Source: Oscillospiraceae bacterium (GTDB taxonomy: Bacteria; Bacillota; Clostridia; Oscillospirales; Oscillospiraceae). From it: 48,628 bases of DNA. Positions 41,172 to 48,628 of this stretch are shown one piece after another (the stretch's first letter is position 1; each line of letters starts with the position of its first letter). Location of the stretch: positions 1 to 48,628 of the forward strand of contig JAFQCX010000036.1 of the NCBI GenBank assembly GCA_017416245.1, given 5' to 3'. The position numbers were made by a program, and so were the translations under genes. The notes under the pieces are model-generated. The model had not been told where the DNA came from, did not search any database, and saw nothing but the letters and a program-made list of their open reading frames with translations.

Positions 41172-42557
41172 TTAAAAGCGGAAATACAGGAACGGACTAA
41201 AGGAGCCATCCACCAGGTAGGCGGTGCACAGCAGCAACAGCGCAATCAGCAAAATTGGCTCCAGCACACTACCAACGGGGGTTTTGCCTATTCGGCAGGC
41301 TAAGCTTTTCACAATGGGAGTTGCGCCCACAATGCCTGCTATAAACAACACACCGAAGCTTTTCAGGTAGTACAGCGTTTCTCCTGTGACAAGGGGCAAT
41401 CCCGCAAGGCCGAACATACTCTGCAAATCCGCGCCTGCCTGGGCAATCGTTTCCGCATTAAACAGAACAAAGCTGATACACACCAGCAGCAGTACATAGA
41501 AATGCTTGCAAACAGCAGGCAGTTTTTGCAGGGCAGGTATCCATTTTTCTACCAGCAAAAGGAAAGCGAACAGAAGTCCCCACAGGACAAAGTTCCACGA
41601 TGCCCCGTGCCATAGGCCTGTGAGAAGCCACACTGTCAGAATATTCAGCACCCAGCGAGGCCGTTTCACCCGATTGCCGCCCATAGGGATATACACGTAA
41701 TCCCGAAACCAGCTACCCAGACTGATATGCCAGCGGCGCCAGAATTCTGTGACGCTTTTGGAGATATAGGGATAGTTAAAGTTCTCGTTGAAATGGAAAC
41801 CGAAGATCCTGCCTAAGCCGATGGCCATATCGGAATAACCGGAAAAGTCGAAATAGATATTCAGCATAAAGGCAATGGCATACATCCAGTAAAACAGAAC
41901 GGACTGCCCCTGGGACTGGCGGAACAGTTTGATGAGCAGTGCAAACTGGTCGGCTACCAAAATCTTTTTTCCCAATCCCAGCAAAAAGCGCCGCAAGCCG
42001 CAGGCGGCATTTTCCCAGCTATGGGTGCGGCGATCCAGCTCCCGCGCCACGTCAATGTATCGCACGATAGGCCCTGCGATCAGCTGGGGAAACAGGGTCA
42101 CATAGGCGGCAAAGCTCACAGGATTCTTTTGCACAGGTACGTTCCCGCGGTAAACATCAATGGTATAGCTCAGGCTTTGGAAGGTGTAAAAGCTGATGCC
42201 AATGGGCAGCGCCAACCGCAAAAGCGGAACACTCAGCCCGGTGGCAGCATTGAAGTTGCCGATAAAGAAGTCGGCATACTTAAACACTGCCAGCAGCCCT
42301 AAGCTCACAACCACCGAAACGATCAGCCAGACCCGCTTCCAAGTTGTGGTTTGTGCCTTGCCGATCGCCAGACCGCAACCGTAAAAAAGTCCTATGGTCG
42401 CCAGCATCAAAAATACGTACCTTGGCTCACCCCAGGCATAAAAGCCCAGGCTGAACACCAACAAAACGCTGTTCTTCAGGCTTTTCGGCACTGCAAAGTA
42501 GCACAAAATCACCAAGGGCAGGAAGTAATATAAAAATGGAATACTGGAAAAAAGCAT
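41172..42557 (-). CDS. MBOAT-family O-acyltransferase
   Basis: The 461-residue membrane protein has about 11 hydrophobic segments and the AlgI/DltB-like signatures PIGISFYTFQSLSYTIDVYRG, FPQLIAGPIVRY, NIYFDFSGYSDMAIGLGR and EFWRRWHISLGSWFRDYVYIP. The conserved His residues are H277 in RRWH and the catalytic H317 in LTGLWHGASWNF. It should carry acetyl groups across the membrane for O-acetylation of a wall polymer or exopolysaccharide, with the DHHW protein as its partner. It follows the DUF4358 lipoprotein gene after a terminator-like hairpin. Confidence 0.95.
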   Translation of the reverse strand: MLFSSIPFLYYFLPLVILCYFAVPKSLKNSVLLVFSLGFYAWGEPRYVFLMLATIGLFYGCGLAIGKAQTTTWKRVWLIVSVVVSLGLLAVFKYADFFIGNFNAATGLSVPLLRLALPIGISFYTFQSLSYTIDVYRGNVPVQKNPVSFAAYVTLFPQLIAGPIVRYIDVARELDRRTHSWENAACGLRRFLLGLGKKILVADQFALLIKLFRQSQGQSVLFYWMYAIAFMLNIYFDFSGYSDMAIGLGRIFGFHFNENFNYPYISKSVTEFWRRWHISLGSWFRDYVYIPMGGNRVKRPRWVLNILTVWLLTGLWHGASWNFVLWGLLFAFLLLVEKWIPALQKLPAVCKHFYVLLLVCISFVLFNAETIAQAGADLQSMFGLAGLPLVTGETLYYLKSFGVLFIAGIVGATPIVKSLACRIGKTPVGSVLEPILLIALLLLCTAYLVDGSFSPFLYFRF

Positions 42558-42576
42558 ACTTGCGCTCCTTGTAAAA

Positions 42577-42601
42577 AACGGGCGTGTTGCCCACGCCCGT
42601 T
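42577..42601 (-). terminator. Hairpin terminator or attenuator between DUF4358 and MBOAT genes
   Basis: ACGGGCGTG and CACGCCCGT pair perfectly and end in TTTTTT on the minus strand, only 20 bases before the MBOAT start. With no clear promoter in that gap, the MBOAT pair may depend on readthrough. Confidence 0.75.
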
Positions 42602-42605
42602 ATCA

Positions 42606-43160
42606 TCAAATGGTAAAATCCAATTTGCCGCCGCAGAGGTTTTGAAAGGCATCTACATAGGATTGGGCCGTTTTACCAAGCTGAGAGTCCACCATAATGA
42701 ACATTACCGTGTCCTGATAGCCGGCAGCCATCACCTGATCGGCCATGGCGCAGATCCACTTGCGGGGGTCAATATTGTCCTTCATCTTTTGGGCAATTTC
42801 CTTGGGGTTTGCATTCTCTGCCACACGTACCATTACCAAAGAAAATGCCTGTGCACCGGTCATAGGCTCATAAACCGCCACATCTGTAATGTCCTTGGCA
42901 GAATCAAGGCCGGTGTAGCTTTGCAGCGCCCAAAGTCCCTCCTCAGAGGTGTCCTTTAAGTCCACGGGCATAAGGCCGCCCATAAACTCTACAGGGTTTG
43001 CCTGGATCAGCTTACCTACATTCTCCTCCATAGTGCCGGACAATGCAGCTTGTGTGCCTTCCGTTGTATTGGCAGAAGGGGCGCTGTTATTATTGCAGCT
43101 GCAGGCGGTCATGCCAAAGAGTAGTACCACTGTTAAAAGAATTGCTGTCAGTTGTTTCAC
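42606..43160 (-). CDS. DUF4358 lipoprotein
   Basis: The 184-residue protein has a signal peptide ending in the lipobox FGMTAC with Cys at about residue 20, so it should be anchored outside the membrane. The mature part (from about residue 45) has the length and pattern of DUF4358 proteins, which in Clostridia are often next to MBOAT and DHHW genes, as they are here. The function of the family is unknown; a part in surface polymer acetylation is inference. The start is GTG at 43160, which overlaps the VanZ stop by four bases (GTGA) and follows GGAGG by 10. Confidence 0.82.
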   Translation of the reverse strand: MKQLTAILLTVVLLFGMTACSCNNNSAPSANTTEGTQAALSGTMEENVGKLIQANPVEFMGGLMPVDLKDTSEEGLWALQSYTGLDSAKDITDVAVYEPMTGAQAFSLVMVRVAENANPKEIAQKMKDNIDPRKWICAMADQVMAAGYQDTVMFIMVDSQLGKTAQSYVDAFQNLCGGKLDFTI

Positions 43161-43621
43161 TTGCTTGTATCCTCCAAACATTGTTTTGCTTGTTTTTTAC
43201 GGATAGTATACCCCAAAAACAGCAAGCTTATACCAACCAACGCGCCGGCGGTGTCGATCAAAACATCCTTAAAGGCAGGGCCTCGATTGGGTACGAAATA
43301 CTGGATGGTTTCGTCGATACTTGCCACAAGAAAACCAAACAGCAACGCAAACGGCAAGGGTTTACAAAGCATACCCAACAGCCACGCAAGCAGCGCGCCA
43401 AGGCAGGCAAACTCCGTAAAATGCGCCAGTTTCCTCAGCAGGCCGTGACCTGCATTGGGATCGCCGCTGCTACTGCCAAGAAGAAATGCCAGCAAATCCC
43501 GCACAAACTGGCTGATCGCGCCGGACACCGAGCCGGGCAGCAGAGAATTGCCCCATATAAACAGGATGTTCAGCGCCAGCAGCGTCCCGCACAGGCGCAC
43601 TCTTCTGTCTGTTCGAATCAT
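43157..43621 (-). CDS. VanZ-family membrane protein
   Basis: The 154-residue protein has four membrane segments and the VanZ pattern: RKLAHFTEFACLGALL in the middle and ASIDETIQYFVPNRGPAFKDVLIDTAGALVG at the third and fourth segments. VanZ relatives can give low-level teicoplanin resistance, but most members in Clostridia are of unknown role. It overlaps the mntP stop by one base (TAATG) and the DUF4358 start by four, so the three are translated together. Confidence 0.9.
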   Translation of the reverse strand: MIRTDRRVRLCGTLLALNILFIWGNSLLPGSVSGAISQFVRDLLAFLLGSSSGDPNAGHGLLRKLAHFTEFACLGALLAWLLGMLCKPLPFALLFGFLVASIDETIQYFVPNRGPAFKDVLIDTAGALVGISLLFLGYTIRKKQAKQCLEDTSK

Positions 43622-44193
43622 TACAGTACTCCCAAATGCTCCAGGAGGATCTTTACACCCAGCGCTATGAGGATCACACCGCCTGCCACCTGGGCTTTCT
43701 TTTCAAAGCGGTTGCCAAACAGGTTGCCGATTTTTACGCCTAATCCGGAGAGCAGGAAGGTTACTGCGCCAATCAGCGCCACAGCCACATAGATATTCAC
43801 ATTTCCTGCCATCGCCAGAGAGATCCCCACTGCCAGGGCATCGATGCTGGTGGCTACCGCCATAACAAACATGGTCTTTACGGAAAAATCCGCGTTTTTC
43901 TCATCGCAGCAATCGCACTTCTTCTCAAAGGCTTCTTTCAGCATATTGATACCAATAATAGCAAGCAAGCCAAAAGCTATCCAATGGTCAAAAGCCTGTA
44001 TCGCTTCGGCAAACATCGTTCCCAGGAAGAAACCGATCAGGGGCATCAGACCCTGAAAGCCTCCAAACCAGATACCGCAGATGGCGCTTTCCTTCACGCT
44101 CGCTTTCTTCACTGACAGACCCTTGCACACAGACACCGCAAAGGCGTCCATACTAAGGCCCACTGCCAGTAAAACCAATTCTCCGAAGCCCAT
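43621..44193 (-). CDS. mntP: Manganese efflux pump MntP
   Basis: The 190-residue protein has six membrane segments in two similar halves. The family Asp residues are in LSMDAFAVSVCKGL (first half) and ATSIDALAVGISLAM (second half); both are needed for Mn2+ export in studied members. A cytoplasmic loop with KKCDCCDEKNAD could bind metal. The ATG at 44193 has GGAGG five bases before it. A TTG four codons upstream is less likely. No Mn riboswitch fits in the short leader of about 48 bases. Confidence 0.93.
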   Translation of the reverse strand: MGFGELVLLAVGLSMDAFAVSVCKGLSVKKASVKESAICGIWFGGFQGLMPLIGFFLGTMFAEAIQAFDHWIAFGLLAIIGINMLKEAFEKKCDCCDEKNADFSVKTMFVMAVATSIDALAVGISLAMAGNVNIYVAVALIGAVTFLLSGLGVKIGNLFGNRFEKKAQVAGGVILIALGVKILLEHLGVL

Positions 44194-44247
44194 ATGTACC
44201 TCCAAAATTCAGTTGCAAGTCCTCAATACTTGTCTTTCACTTGAAAA

Positions 44248-44276
44248 ATTATAGCAACAATCCCTTAGCTTGTCAA
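44248..44276 (-). promoter_or_regulatory. Consensus promoter of mntP-vanZ-DUF4358
   Basis: On the minus strand a perfect TTGACA (44276-44271), a 17-base spacer and a perfect TATAAT (44253-44248) with extended -10 TG: one of the strongest promoters in the window. Confidence 0.9.
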
Positions 44277-44284
44277 CGGAATGA

Positions 44285-44320
44285 AAAACCAGCCTATGCA
44301 GATTTTTGCACAGGCCGGTT
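44285..44320 (-). terminator. Terminator of the XRE regulator gene
   Basis: AAACCGGCCTGTGCA pairs with TGCATAGGCTGGTTT (two G-T pairs) around a six-base loop, followed by TTTTTC on the minus strand. Confidence 0.8.
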
Positions 44321-44337
44321 TATTTATTTACAGTTTC

Positions 44338-45396
44338 TCAAATCCTACCAACAAGCCGCTCTTTGAGGTTCAAATAACGAGGGGTATCCTTGATTGAAGC
44401 AAACACCATCTCATTGTTGTTGAGATATCTCAAATAAGAATGACCGAGCGTTTCTGCACTGCTCTTGGTAATATTGGTTTGATCGATCTTAATTCTATTG
44501 ACAAGCAAGGACGAATGCGAAATTTCAGTAAAGCTTTGTTCCTTTTCCAGATGAACAAGCATTTGTTCAAGCTCACGAGTGGCTCTTTCAAACGATTCGG
44601 TCTTCCCACTTTCAAGTGCCATAAAGAAGCTGATTCGAGCCAAGCGGTCATGCCAAAATCCAAAATCTTGGTTTGGGAAAATCATATGAAACATTTTGTA
44701 CAGAGTACCCCACATTTCATGTTTTTCTTCGTCGGTGTATCCGTTGTCTGTGCAATCGAGCAAATACTTCATATAGACATACATTCTGTCACAGGCCTTC
44801 CAAAAATAATTTTGACAATGCTCTACAAGCTCATCACCTTCCAAAACGTGTACGTGGAGGTCTTCTGCCGGAGGAATCATATCCGCATACTGTAAGGCTT
44901 TAGCTCTGTTTCCCTTGTGCAAATAGGTAAAGCACAGACCGCGAATGGCTCCCGTTCGATATTCCATATTTGTGGATTCCATAAGCTGTTCGCCGAGCAT
45001 AACGATCTCATCAAAGGTTTCATCGATATATCCATTTTGCAATACTCTCATCAAGTAATAACGCACCGTCTCATCGTTCGGATATTTCTTCTGCATTGAA
45101 CGGCAAAGATTTAATCTTTCTTCCGTTTTTCCTTGGCTGTGAAATTCAGCGTACTGGGCTGTGAACTCCTTAATCTCAGATTGCTTTTTGCTCTTAGCAA
45201 TATCGATTTCAAGAAGGACATCAGCGCTGACCTCAAAAATATTTGCTAACACGGGAAGGTGTGAAATATCGGGCGAGGTCTTGTCGCATTCCCATTGGGA
45301 AACAGCATTGGTGGATACACCAAGTAATTCGGCAAGTTGTTCTTGCGTAATGTTTCTGTCACGTCGCAGTTTTTTAATTGTTGTTCCGATAGACAT
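44338..45396 (-). CDS. XRE-family regulator with helical-repeat C-terminus
   Basis: The 352-residue protein begins with a Cro/C1-type helix-turn-helix (residues about 4-60, TIKKLRRDRNITQEQLAELLGVSTNAVSQWECDKTSPDISHLPVLANIFEVSADVLL). The remaining 280 residues are all-helical and look like TPR-type repeats, the layout of RRNPP-like or related peptide-sensing regulators. No small peptide gene is seen next to it. The ATG at 45396 follows AAGGAG by seven bases. Its GC content looks lower than that of the neighbours, which may mean transfer. Confidence 0.9.
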   Translation of the reverse strand: MSIGTTIKKLRRDRNITQEQLAELLGVSTNAVSQWECDKTSPDISHLPVLANIFEVSADVLLEIDIAKSKKQSEIKEFTAQYAEFHSQGKTEERLNLCRSMQKKYPNDETVRYYLMRVLQNGYIDETFDEIVMLGEQLMESTNMEYRTGAIRGLCFTYLHKGNRAKALQYADMIPPAEDLHVHVLEGDELVEHCQNYFWKACDRMYVYMKYLLDCTDNGYTDEEKHEMWGTLYKMFHMIFPNQDFGFWHDRLARISFFMALESGKTESFERATRELEQMLVHLEKEQSFTEISHSSLLVNRIKIDQTNITKSSAETLGHSYLRYLNNNEMVFASIKDTPRYLNLKERLVGRI

Positions 45397-45419
45397 AATA
45401 ATTCTCCTTTTTGATAATT

Positions 45420-45448
45420 CAAAAGCGCTTTTGTACCCTAATTGTACA
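45420..45448. promoter_or_regulatory. Possible operators in front of the XRE gene
   Basis: A perfect 14-base palindrome CAAAAGCGCTTTTG (45420-45433) is joined to an inverted repeat TGTAC/GTACA (45432-45448), 24 to 52 bases before the start codon. They suit autoregulation by the XRE protein. Confidence 0.45.
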
Positions 45449-45668
45449 TTTCCTTTGAGGTTTTTTACACCAAGCATTTAGCCAGTGCAATTAAATCAAG
45501 GCTTTAATTATTACAGGAATAACTTAATAAAAAACGATTAAAAAGTCAAATTACGAACTCTCATTTTCTGCTTTCCCGACGCTTGTGTCTGGGGCAAGCA
45601 TAGCGCATGGACGTCCACGCACGATCAGGCAGAAGCCTGAACCCACCATCCGCAGAGGAATGGCACTT
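45449..45668. other. Non-coding, AT-rich spacer
   Basis: I see no gene here. The first half is AT-rich (many A/T runs, no convincing promoter). The second half is GC-richer, holds a small hairpin (CAGGC-AGAA-GCCTG, about 45629-45642) and leads into the REP-like repeat. Confidence 0.6.
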
Positions 45669-45800
45669 CGTAGGGCGGGGGCTTGCTCCCGCCGAAAGAA
45701 TGTCTTTCACAACTCAAAAACGGACGACCGATGGTCGCCCCTACAAAAAGAATTCTAGTTTTATGAAAACGAAATGGCGGGAGCAAGCCCCCGCCCTACG
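45669..45800. repeat. REP-like palindromic element
   Basis: A perfect 25-bp inverted repeat (CGTAGGGCGGGGGCTTGCTC and five more bases at 45669-45693; its complement at 45776-45800) brackets 82 bases. These contain a second palindromic motif, CGACCGATGGTCG (45724-45736). GC-rich palindromes of this kind (GTAGGGGCG... and GGCGGGAGCAAGCC...) are frequent between genes of gut Firmicutes. The element lies between two minus-strand genes. Confidence 0.85.
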
Positions 45801-45830
45801 TTATAAAATTGTTTCTCTTTTTGTGCGTTG

Positions 45831-47768
45831 TCAGAATACTTTTTCCACGCGGAGGGTGTTCTCGCCGAGCATATACATATAGCCGTCGATATACACGCCG
45901 CGCTTTAAGCTGTTTTCACCCTGGAGCTCCACATTCAGCAGCTGAACCAAATTGTAGCCGTCAAAGTGCAGCAGGATATAACGGGAATTTACGGTATTGC
46001 TTGTAGGGTAATCCACAATGGCGTCTTTGCTGTAATCTATAATACCCAGACCAAGCAGACGGTTCTCACGGTCGATATAGTAGGACTTGTAATCGGTAGA
46101 ATAGTTCACATGCTCCAAAACGTATTTGCAGAAGCCCTCCACGCCTGTTTCGGTTTCCGTGTAGATCTCTGCCTTGAAGGTAGACCAGTTTTCCTGACCG
46201 ATGCCCAGGAGGTACTCCTCTCCAAAGTTGACCAGTGAGCTGGAGAAGCCCTCGATGGTGCCGGTATCCTTGTAGGTGATGTTATTCAAGTCCGACAGGT
46301 CGAAGAAGAACACAGGGTCACTCATCTCGATAGAGGTACACACATAGGCGGTGTCCTTATCAAACCGCACGGACTGCACTTCCTCTCTGGGAGGCGCAAA
46401 ATCCTCTACGCTGGCCACGACCTTATAGTCCTTCAGGTCAATGCAGTACAGGCTTGCGTTGGAATCACCGGTGGCAGTGACCAGAATGTCCAAAGACACG
46501 TAGCCGCCTGCATAGCTGCTGCTCAAGGTGGTGGCATTGGTGGTGGTGACCACCCGCAGAATGCCCTCGTATTCGTCCATACTCCACTGGTCCTTCACAT
46601 AGCCGCGGACCACTGCAGTCCCTTTCTTTTCAAAGGAATCTGCATAGCTCAGTGCTGTGATTTCTGTCATTGCGTTGCGGATAGGCTTGTCATCCTTTTT
46701 CTGCACATCCTCATATACGCGGGTCAGGAAGATATGGTTATGGGACACGTAAATATCCTCGGTATAGGACAGGAAGGCCGTCTTATTCTCCACCTTGAGA
46801 GTGCTTTCGTCCAGCTTCATAATCACAGTATAGCGGGCGGAATTGACCTCCTCCGGTAAAACAATGCAGTCGGCAGGAATACTCAGCCCGTTGATCTGAG
46901 GCAGGAAGGTCTCCTCCTTGTCGAAATCCATCGTCCGATTGTTCATCACGAACTCAGTCATCAGCAGGATCTTGCCGTCGGTGATCCGGGAGGACAGGTA
47001 GTTGCCGGTGATCTCCAGCCGGTTCTTCACCCCAGGCTTTGCCGGGTCGCTGACATCCACGGAGATCACGCCTACGCAGACCTGCTTGTTTTCATTCTGA
47101 TACTTGGTAAACACCGTTGCGGTCTTGCAGTCGGCAGACAGGTAGAACGCCCACTGGTGCAGGTAAGCAGTAGGGACAGATTCCTCTAAGGGCAGCTCGC
47201 CCACCAGCTTGGATTCCGATCCGGCGATATTATAGATTTTCAGAGTGCAGCCGTCCAGATAGTAAATGTGGGTGCTTGACCGTTTGATGCGGTCGGCCTC
47301 GGTGATGCCCGCCACCTGATTGTCGGTGATTTCCTCGTAGGTGCCTGTGGTGTACTCGAAGTTTCCGTCACCACGGTCGACATGATCTTCCATCAGCACA
47401 TCTCCCGGCGCTGCCTCCGGCACGGCACCATCGCCCTTTACGCCGCCCAGAAAAAGATCCCCCACGTCGTCCACAATCATATCAAAATTATTACCGTATT
47501 TAGACGGCTCTGTCTTAAGGCTATTCAGTTTCTCGATAACCGCGTAGTATTGGTTCTTTTCGTGGTGCTCGATGCTGGGCGGCGCGTTGTCATAGGGCAT
47601 AAACAGCCAAAGGCCGGTCAAGGTAAGTGCAAGGCAGGCTGCGCTTGCCACAAGGGTCGTGATGATGCGTTTTGTCCGCAGCGGGGTCACCTTACGGTCA
47701 GGATTTGCCTCTTCAATATATTGTTCGTCCACCAAATGCAAGGTGCGAAGCCAGTTTTCCTTCTTCAT
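45831..47768 (-). CDS. Membrane-anchored beta-propeller protein (COG4880-like)
   Basis: The 645-residue protein has a cytoplasmic stretch of about 33 residues, a membrane helix (about 35-56) and a long outside domain. The outside part resembles the secreted C-terminal beta-propeller proteins of COG4880: TYEEITDNQVAGITEADRIKRSSTHIYYLDG near residue 145, then repeated strands such as LYCIDLKDYKVVASVEDF and VQSVRFDKDTAYVCTS. The cytoplasmic start with WLRTLHLVDEQYIEEANP looks like an anti-sigma contact. It overlaps the ECF sigma gene by four bases, so it is likely the anti-sigma and sensor. The signal it senses is unknown. Confidence 0.85.
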   Translation of the reverse strand: MKKENWLRTLHLVDEQYIEEANPDRKVTPLRTKRIITTLVASAACLALTLTGLWLFMPYDNAPPSIEHHEKNQYYAVIEKLNSLKTEPSKYGNNFDMIVDDVGDLFLGGVKGDGAVPEAAPGDVLMEDHVDRGDGNFEYTTGTYEEITDNQVAGITEADRIKRSSTHIYYLDGCTLKIYNIAGSESKLVGELPLEESVPTAYLHQWAFYLSADCKTATVFTKYQNENKQVCVGVISVDVSDPAKPGVKNRLEITGNYLSSRITDGKILLMTEFVMNNRTMDFDKEETFLPQINGLSIPADCIVLPEEVNSARYTVIMKLDESTLKVENKTAFLSYTEDIYVSHNHIFLTRVYEDVQKKDDKPIRNAMTEITALSYADSFEKKGTAVVRGYVKDQWSMDEYEGILRVVTTTNATTLSSSYAGGYVSLDILVTATGDSNASLYCIDLKDYKVVASVEDFAPPREEVQSVRFDKDTAYVCTSIEMSDPVFFFDLSDLNNITYKDTGTIEGFSSSLVNFGEEYLLGIGQENWSTFKAEIYTETETGVEGFCKYVLEHVNYSTDYKSYYIDRENRLLGLGIIDYSKDAIVDYPTSNTVNSRYILLHFDGYNLVQLLNVELQGENSLKRGVYIDGYMYMLGENTLRVEKVF

Positions 47769-48316
47769 ACAGAAACGCCCTCCTTCTGAAGATATCGTTT
47801 AAATTTGTTTCTCGTCCTATGGAGGATGACATGGATGTGATTTTCCGACATACCCATGCTTCTTGCGATTTCTCCGGCGCTGCAGGCATACCAGTATCTG
47901 CGCAGGAATATGATACGGGTCTTCCTGTCAAGGCTGCCCAAGAAGCCGTTGATCAAGTCTTTGAGCACCGTTTCATCTTCCACGGATATTTCCCGATCGG
48001 GAATGCACTGCCAGTATTCATCCAGAAGCGTTTCCATATGGGCATTTCGCTTTTTGGCTGTGCGGTAGCCATAGCGGTCCAGCGCCAGATTCCGTGTAAT
48101 GCACCCAAAGAAGGCCGGCAGATTCCCGGGTCTTTCCGGCGGAATGGCGCGCCAGGCATTATGCCAGGTATCATTGACGCACTCCTCGCTGTCCTCGTGG
48201 GAGAAAAGAATGCGGTAGGCAATGGTATGGCAGTATTTGCCGTACTTTTGGTCAGATTCAGAAATCGCCGATGGATCCCGCGCCCAAAACAGGTCTATAA
48301 TTCGGTTATCATCCAT
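47765..48316 (-). CDS. ECF-type RNA polymerase sigma factor
   Basis: The 183-residue protein has sigma region 2 (DSEECVNDTWHNAWRAIPP, with aromatic residues that open the -10) and region 4 (LDRKTRIIFLRRYWYACSAGEIARSMGMSENHIHVILHRTRNKFK). There is no region 3 or 1.1, as in the ECF group. The ATG at 48316 is used; GGGGGTG ends five bases before it and a longer frame upstream lacks a site. The last bases overlap the beta-propeller gene (ATGA), a common arrangement for an ECF sigma and its membrane anti-sigma. Its promoter (48407-48435) is of housekeeping type. Confidence 0.93.
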   Translation of the reverse strand: MDDNRIIDLFWARDPSAISESDQKYGKYCHTIAYRILFSHEDSEECVNDTWHNAWRAIPPERPGNLPAFFGCITRNLALDRYGYRTAKKRNAHMETLLDEYWQCIPDREISVEDETVLKDLINGFLGSLDRKTRIIFLRRYWYACSAGEIARSMGMSENHIHVILHRTRNKFKRYLQKEGVSV

Positions 48317-48406
48317 TGTGTCACCCCCTATGCTTTGTTCAAGGCCTTTCACTTTAATAGAAGAAAAACAAATGCAAAAACTTACAGAATTGGTGTTTTT
48401 TATTTT

Positions 48407-48435
48407 ACTATACCACGAACTGTTTGTTTATGCAA
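48407..48435 (-). promoter_or_regulatory. Promoter of the ECF sigma operon
   Basis: On the minus strand TTGCAT (48435-48430), a 17-base spacer and TATAGT (48412-48407). Confidence 0.65.
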
Positions 48436-48440
48436 AAAAG

Positions 48441-48477
48441 ACTACGACATTTTAATGTCGTAGTCTTTTTATTATTA
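48441..48477. terminator. Terminator at the right edge
   Basis: AAAAGACTACGACATT and AATGTCGTAGTCTTTT pair perfectly around TT, with T runs on both strands. It probably ends a minus-strand transcript that enters from beyond the window. Confidence 0.8.
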
Positions 48478-48628
48478 GTCTAACGGCTTCATTGTGGGGA
48501 AATGAAACCCCTAAACTTCATGGCTCTTCATCAAGCTTCATCTAAGCTTGTTTGCAAGGATTTCCCTTCATTTAGCTCTTCATATTCATTCAGGGAGCAT
48601 TGCTAATTTGTTGTCAACTTGTTGTCAA
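48478..48628. other. Right-edge segment without a recognisable gene
   Basis: All six frames close within a short distance. On the minus strand ATGAAG occurs repeatedly (five times or so between 48490 and 48590), and TTGTCAAC/TTGTCAA stands as a direct repeat at the edge. It may be the tail of a gene outside the window. Confidence 0.45.

Noticed and set aside
44194-44337. A yybP-ykoY manganese riboswitch in front of mntP
   Set aside because: The predicted leader is only about 48 bases, too short for that riboswitch, and its conserved loops are not seen.
45607-45882. A 91-codon plus-strand frame over the repeat
   Set aside because: The protein would be a direct translation of the REP-like palindrome and overlaps the end of the beta-propeller gene.

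Overview
The window looks like chromosomal DNA of a low-to-mid GC Gram-positive anaerobe, most likely a gut Clostridia member (Oscillospiraceae/Ruminococcaceae-like). This rests on Firmicutes-type promoters and strong GGAGG ribosome sites with frequent GTG/TTG starts, an LtaS-type sulfatase, LCP and VanZ proteins, the glycan-use genes and the style of the repeats. No rRNA, CRISPR array, phage or complete transposon is visible. The species call is inference.

Layout. 1-6254 (minus): a truncated secreted protein, then a GH2 glycosidase and its GPH-type sugar symporter, with a divergent AraC regulator (6398-7588). 7616-10229 (minus): a translationally coupled acyltransferase, PAP2 phosphatase and ferredoxin-type aldo/keto reductase, divergent from a CapA-like protein. 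11812-14354: aspartase with a divergent LysR regulator and a clear LysR operator between them. 14399-14674: a possible mobile repeat. 14679-16593: a CNNM/CorC-type transporter with a possible 28-residue leader peptide, and a small membrane protein.

16742-24612 is the most unusual part. Two divergent gene sets share an AraC-controlled intergenic region. Leftward are a phosphotriesterase-family hydrolase, two amidohydrolases (one without its metal ligands) and a fucose/arabinose-isomerase-like enzyme. Rightward are the AraC regulator, an SGNH esterase, an M24 protein without its metal site and an ASRT (sensory-rhodopsin-transducer family) protein. Together they look like an uncharacterised pathway for a carbohydrate-like ester or lactone. 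No transporter lies in the cluster.

24666-29625: an alpha/beta hydrolase, tRNA-Tyr and tRNA-Thr beside a set of tRNA-end fragments and perfect hairpins, an LtaS-family protein, glucosamine-6-phosphate deaminase and a metallo-beta-lactamase-fold protein. 29632-37431: a 2-oxoacid dehydrogenase operon (three-lipoyl E2, E3, fused E1) with a DeoR-type regulator and a divergent lipoate ligase. Matching TGTTATA/TATAACA operator sites tie these into one apparent regulon. 37473-44193: envelope genes (LCP, HtrA protease, DHHW and MBOAT acetylation pair, DUF4358 lipoprotein, VanZ) and MntP. 44338-48316: an XRE regulator, a REP-like repeat, and a membrane beta-propeller protein coupled to an ECF sigma factor.
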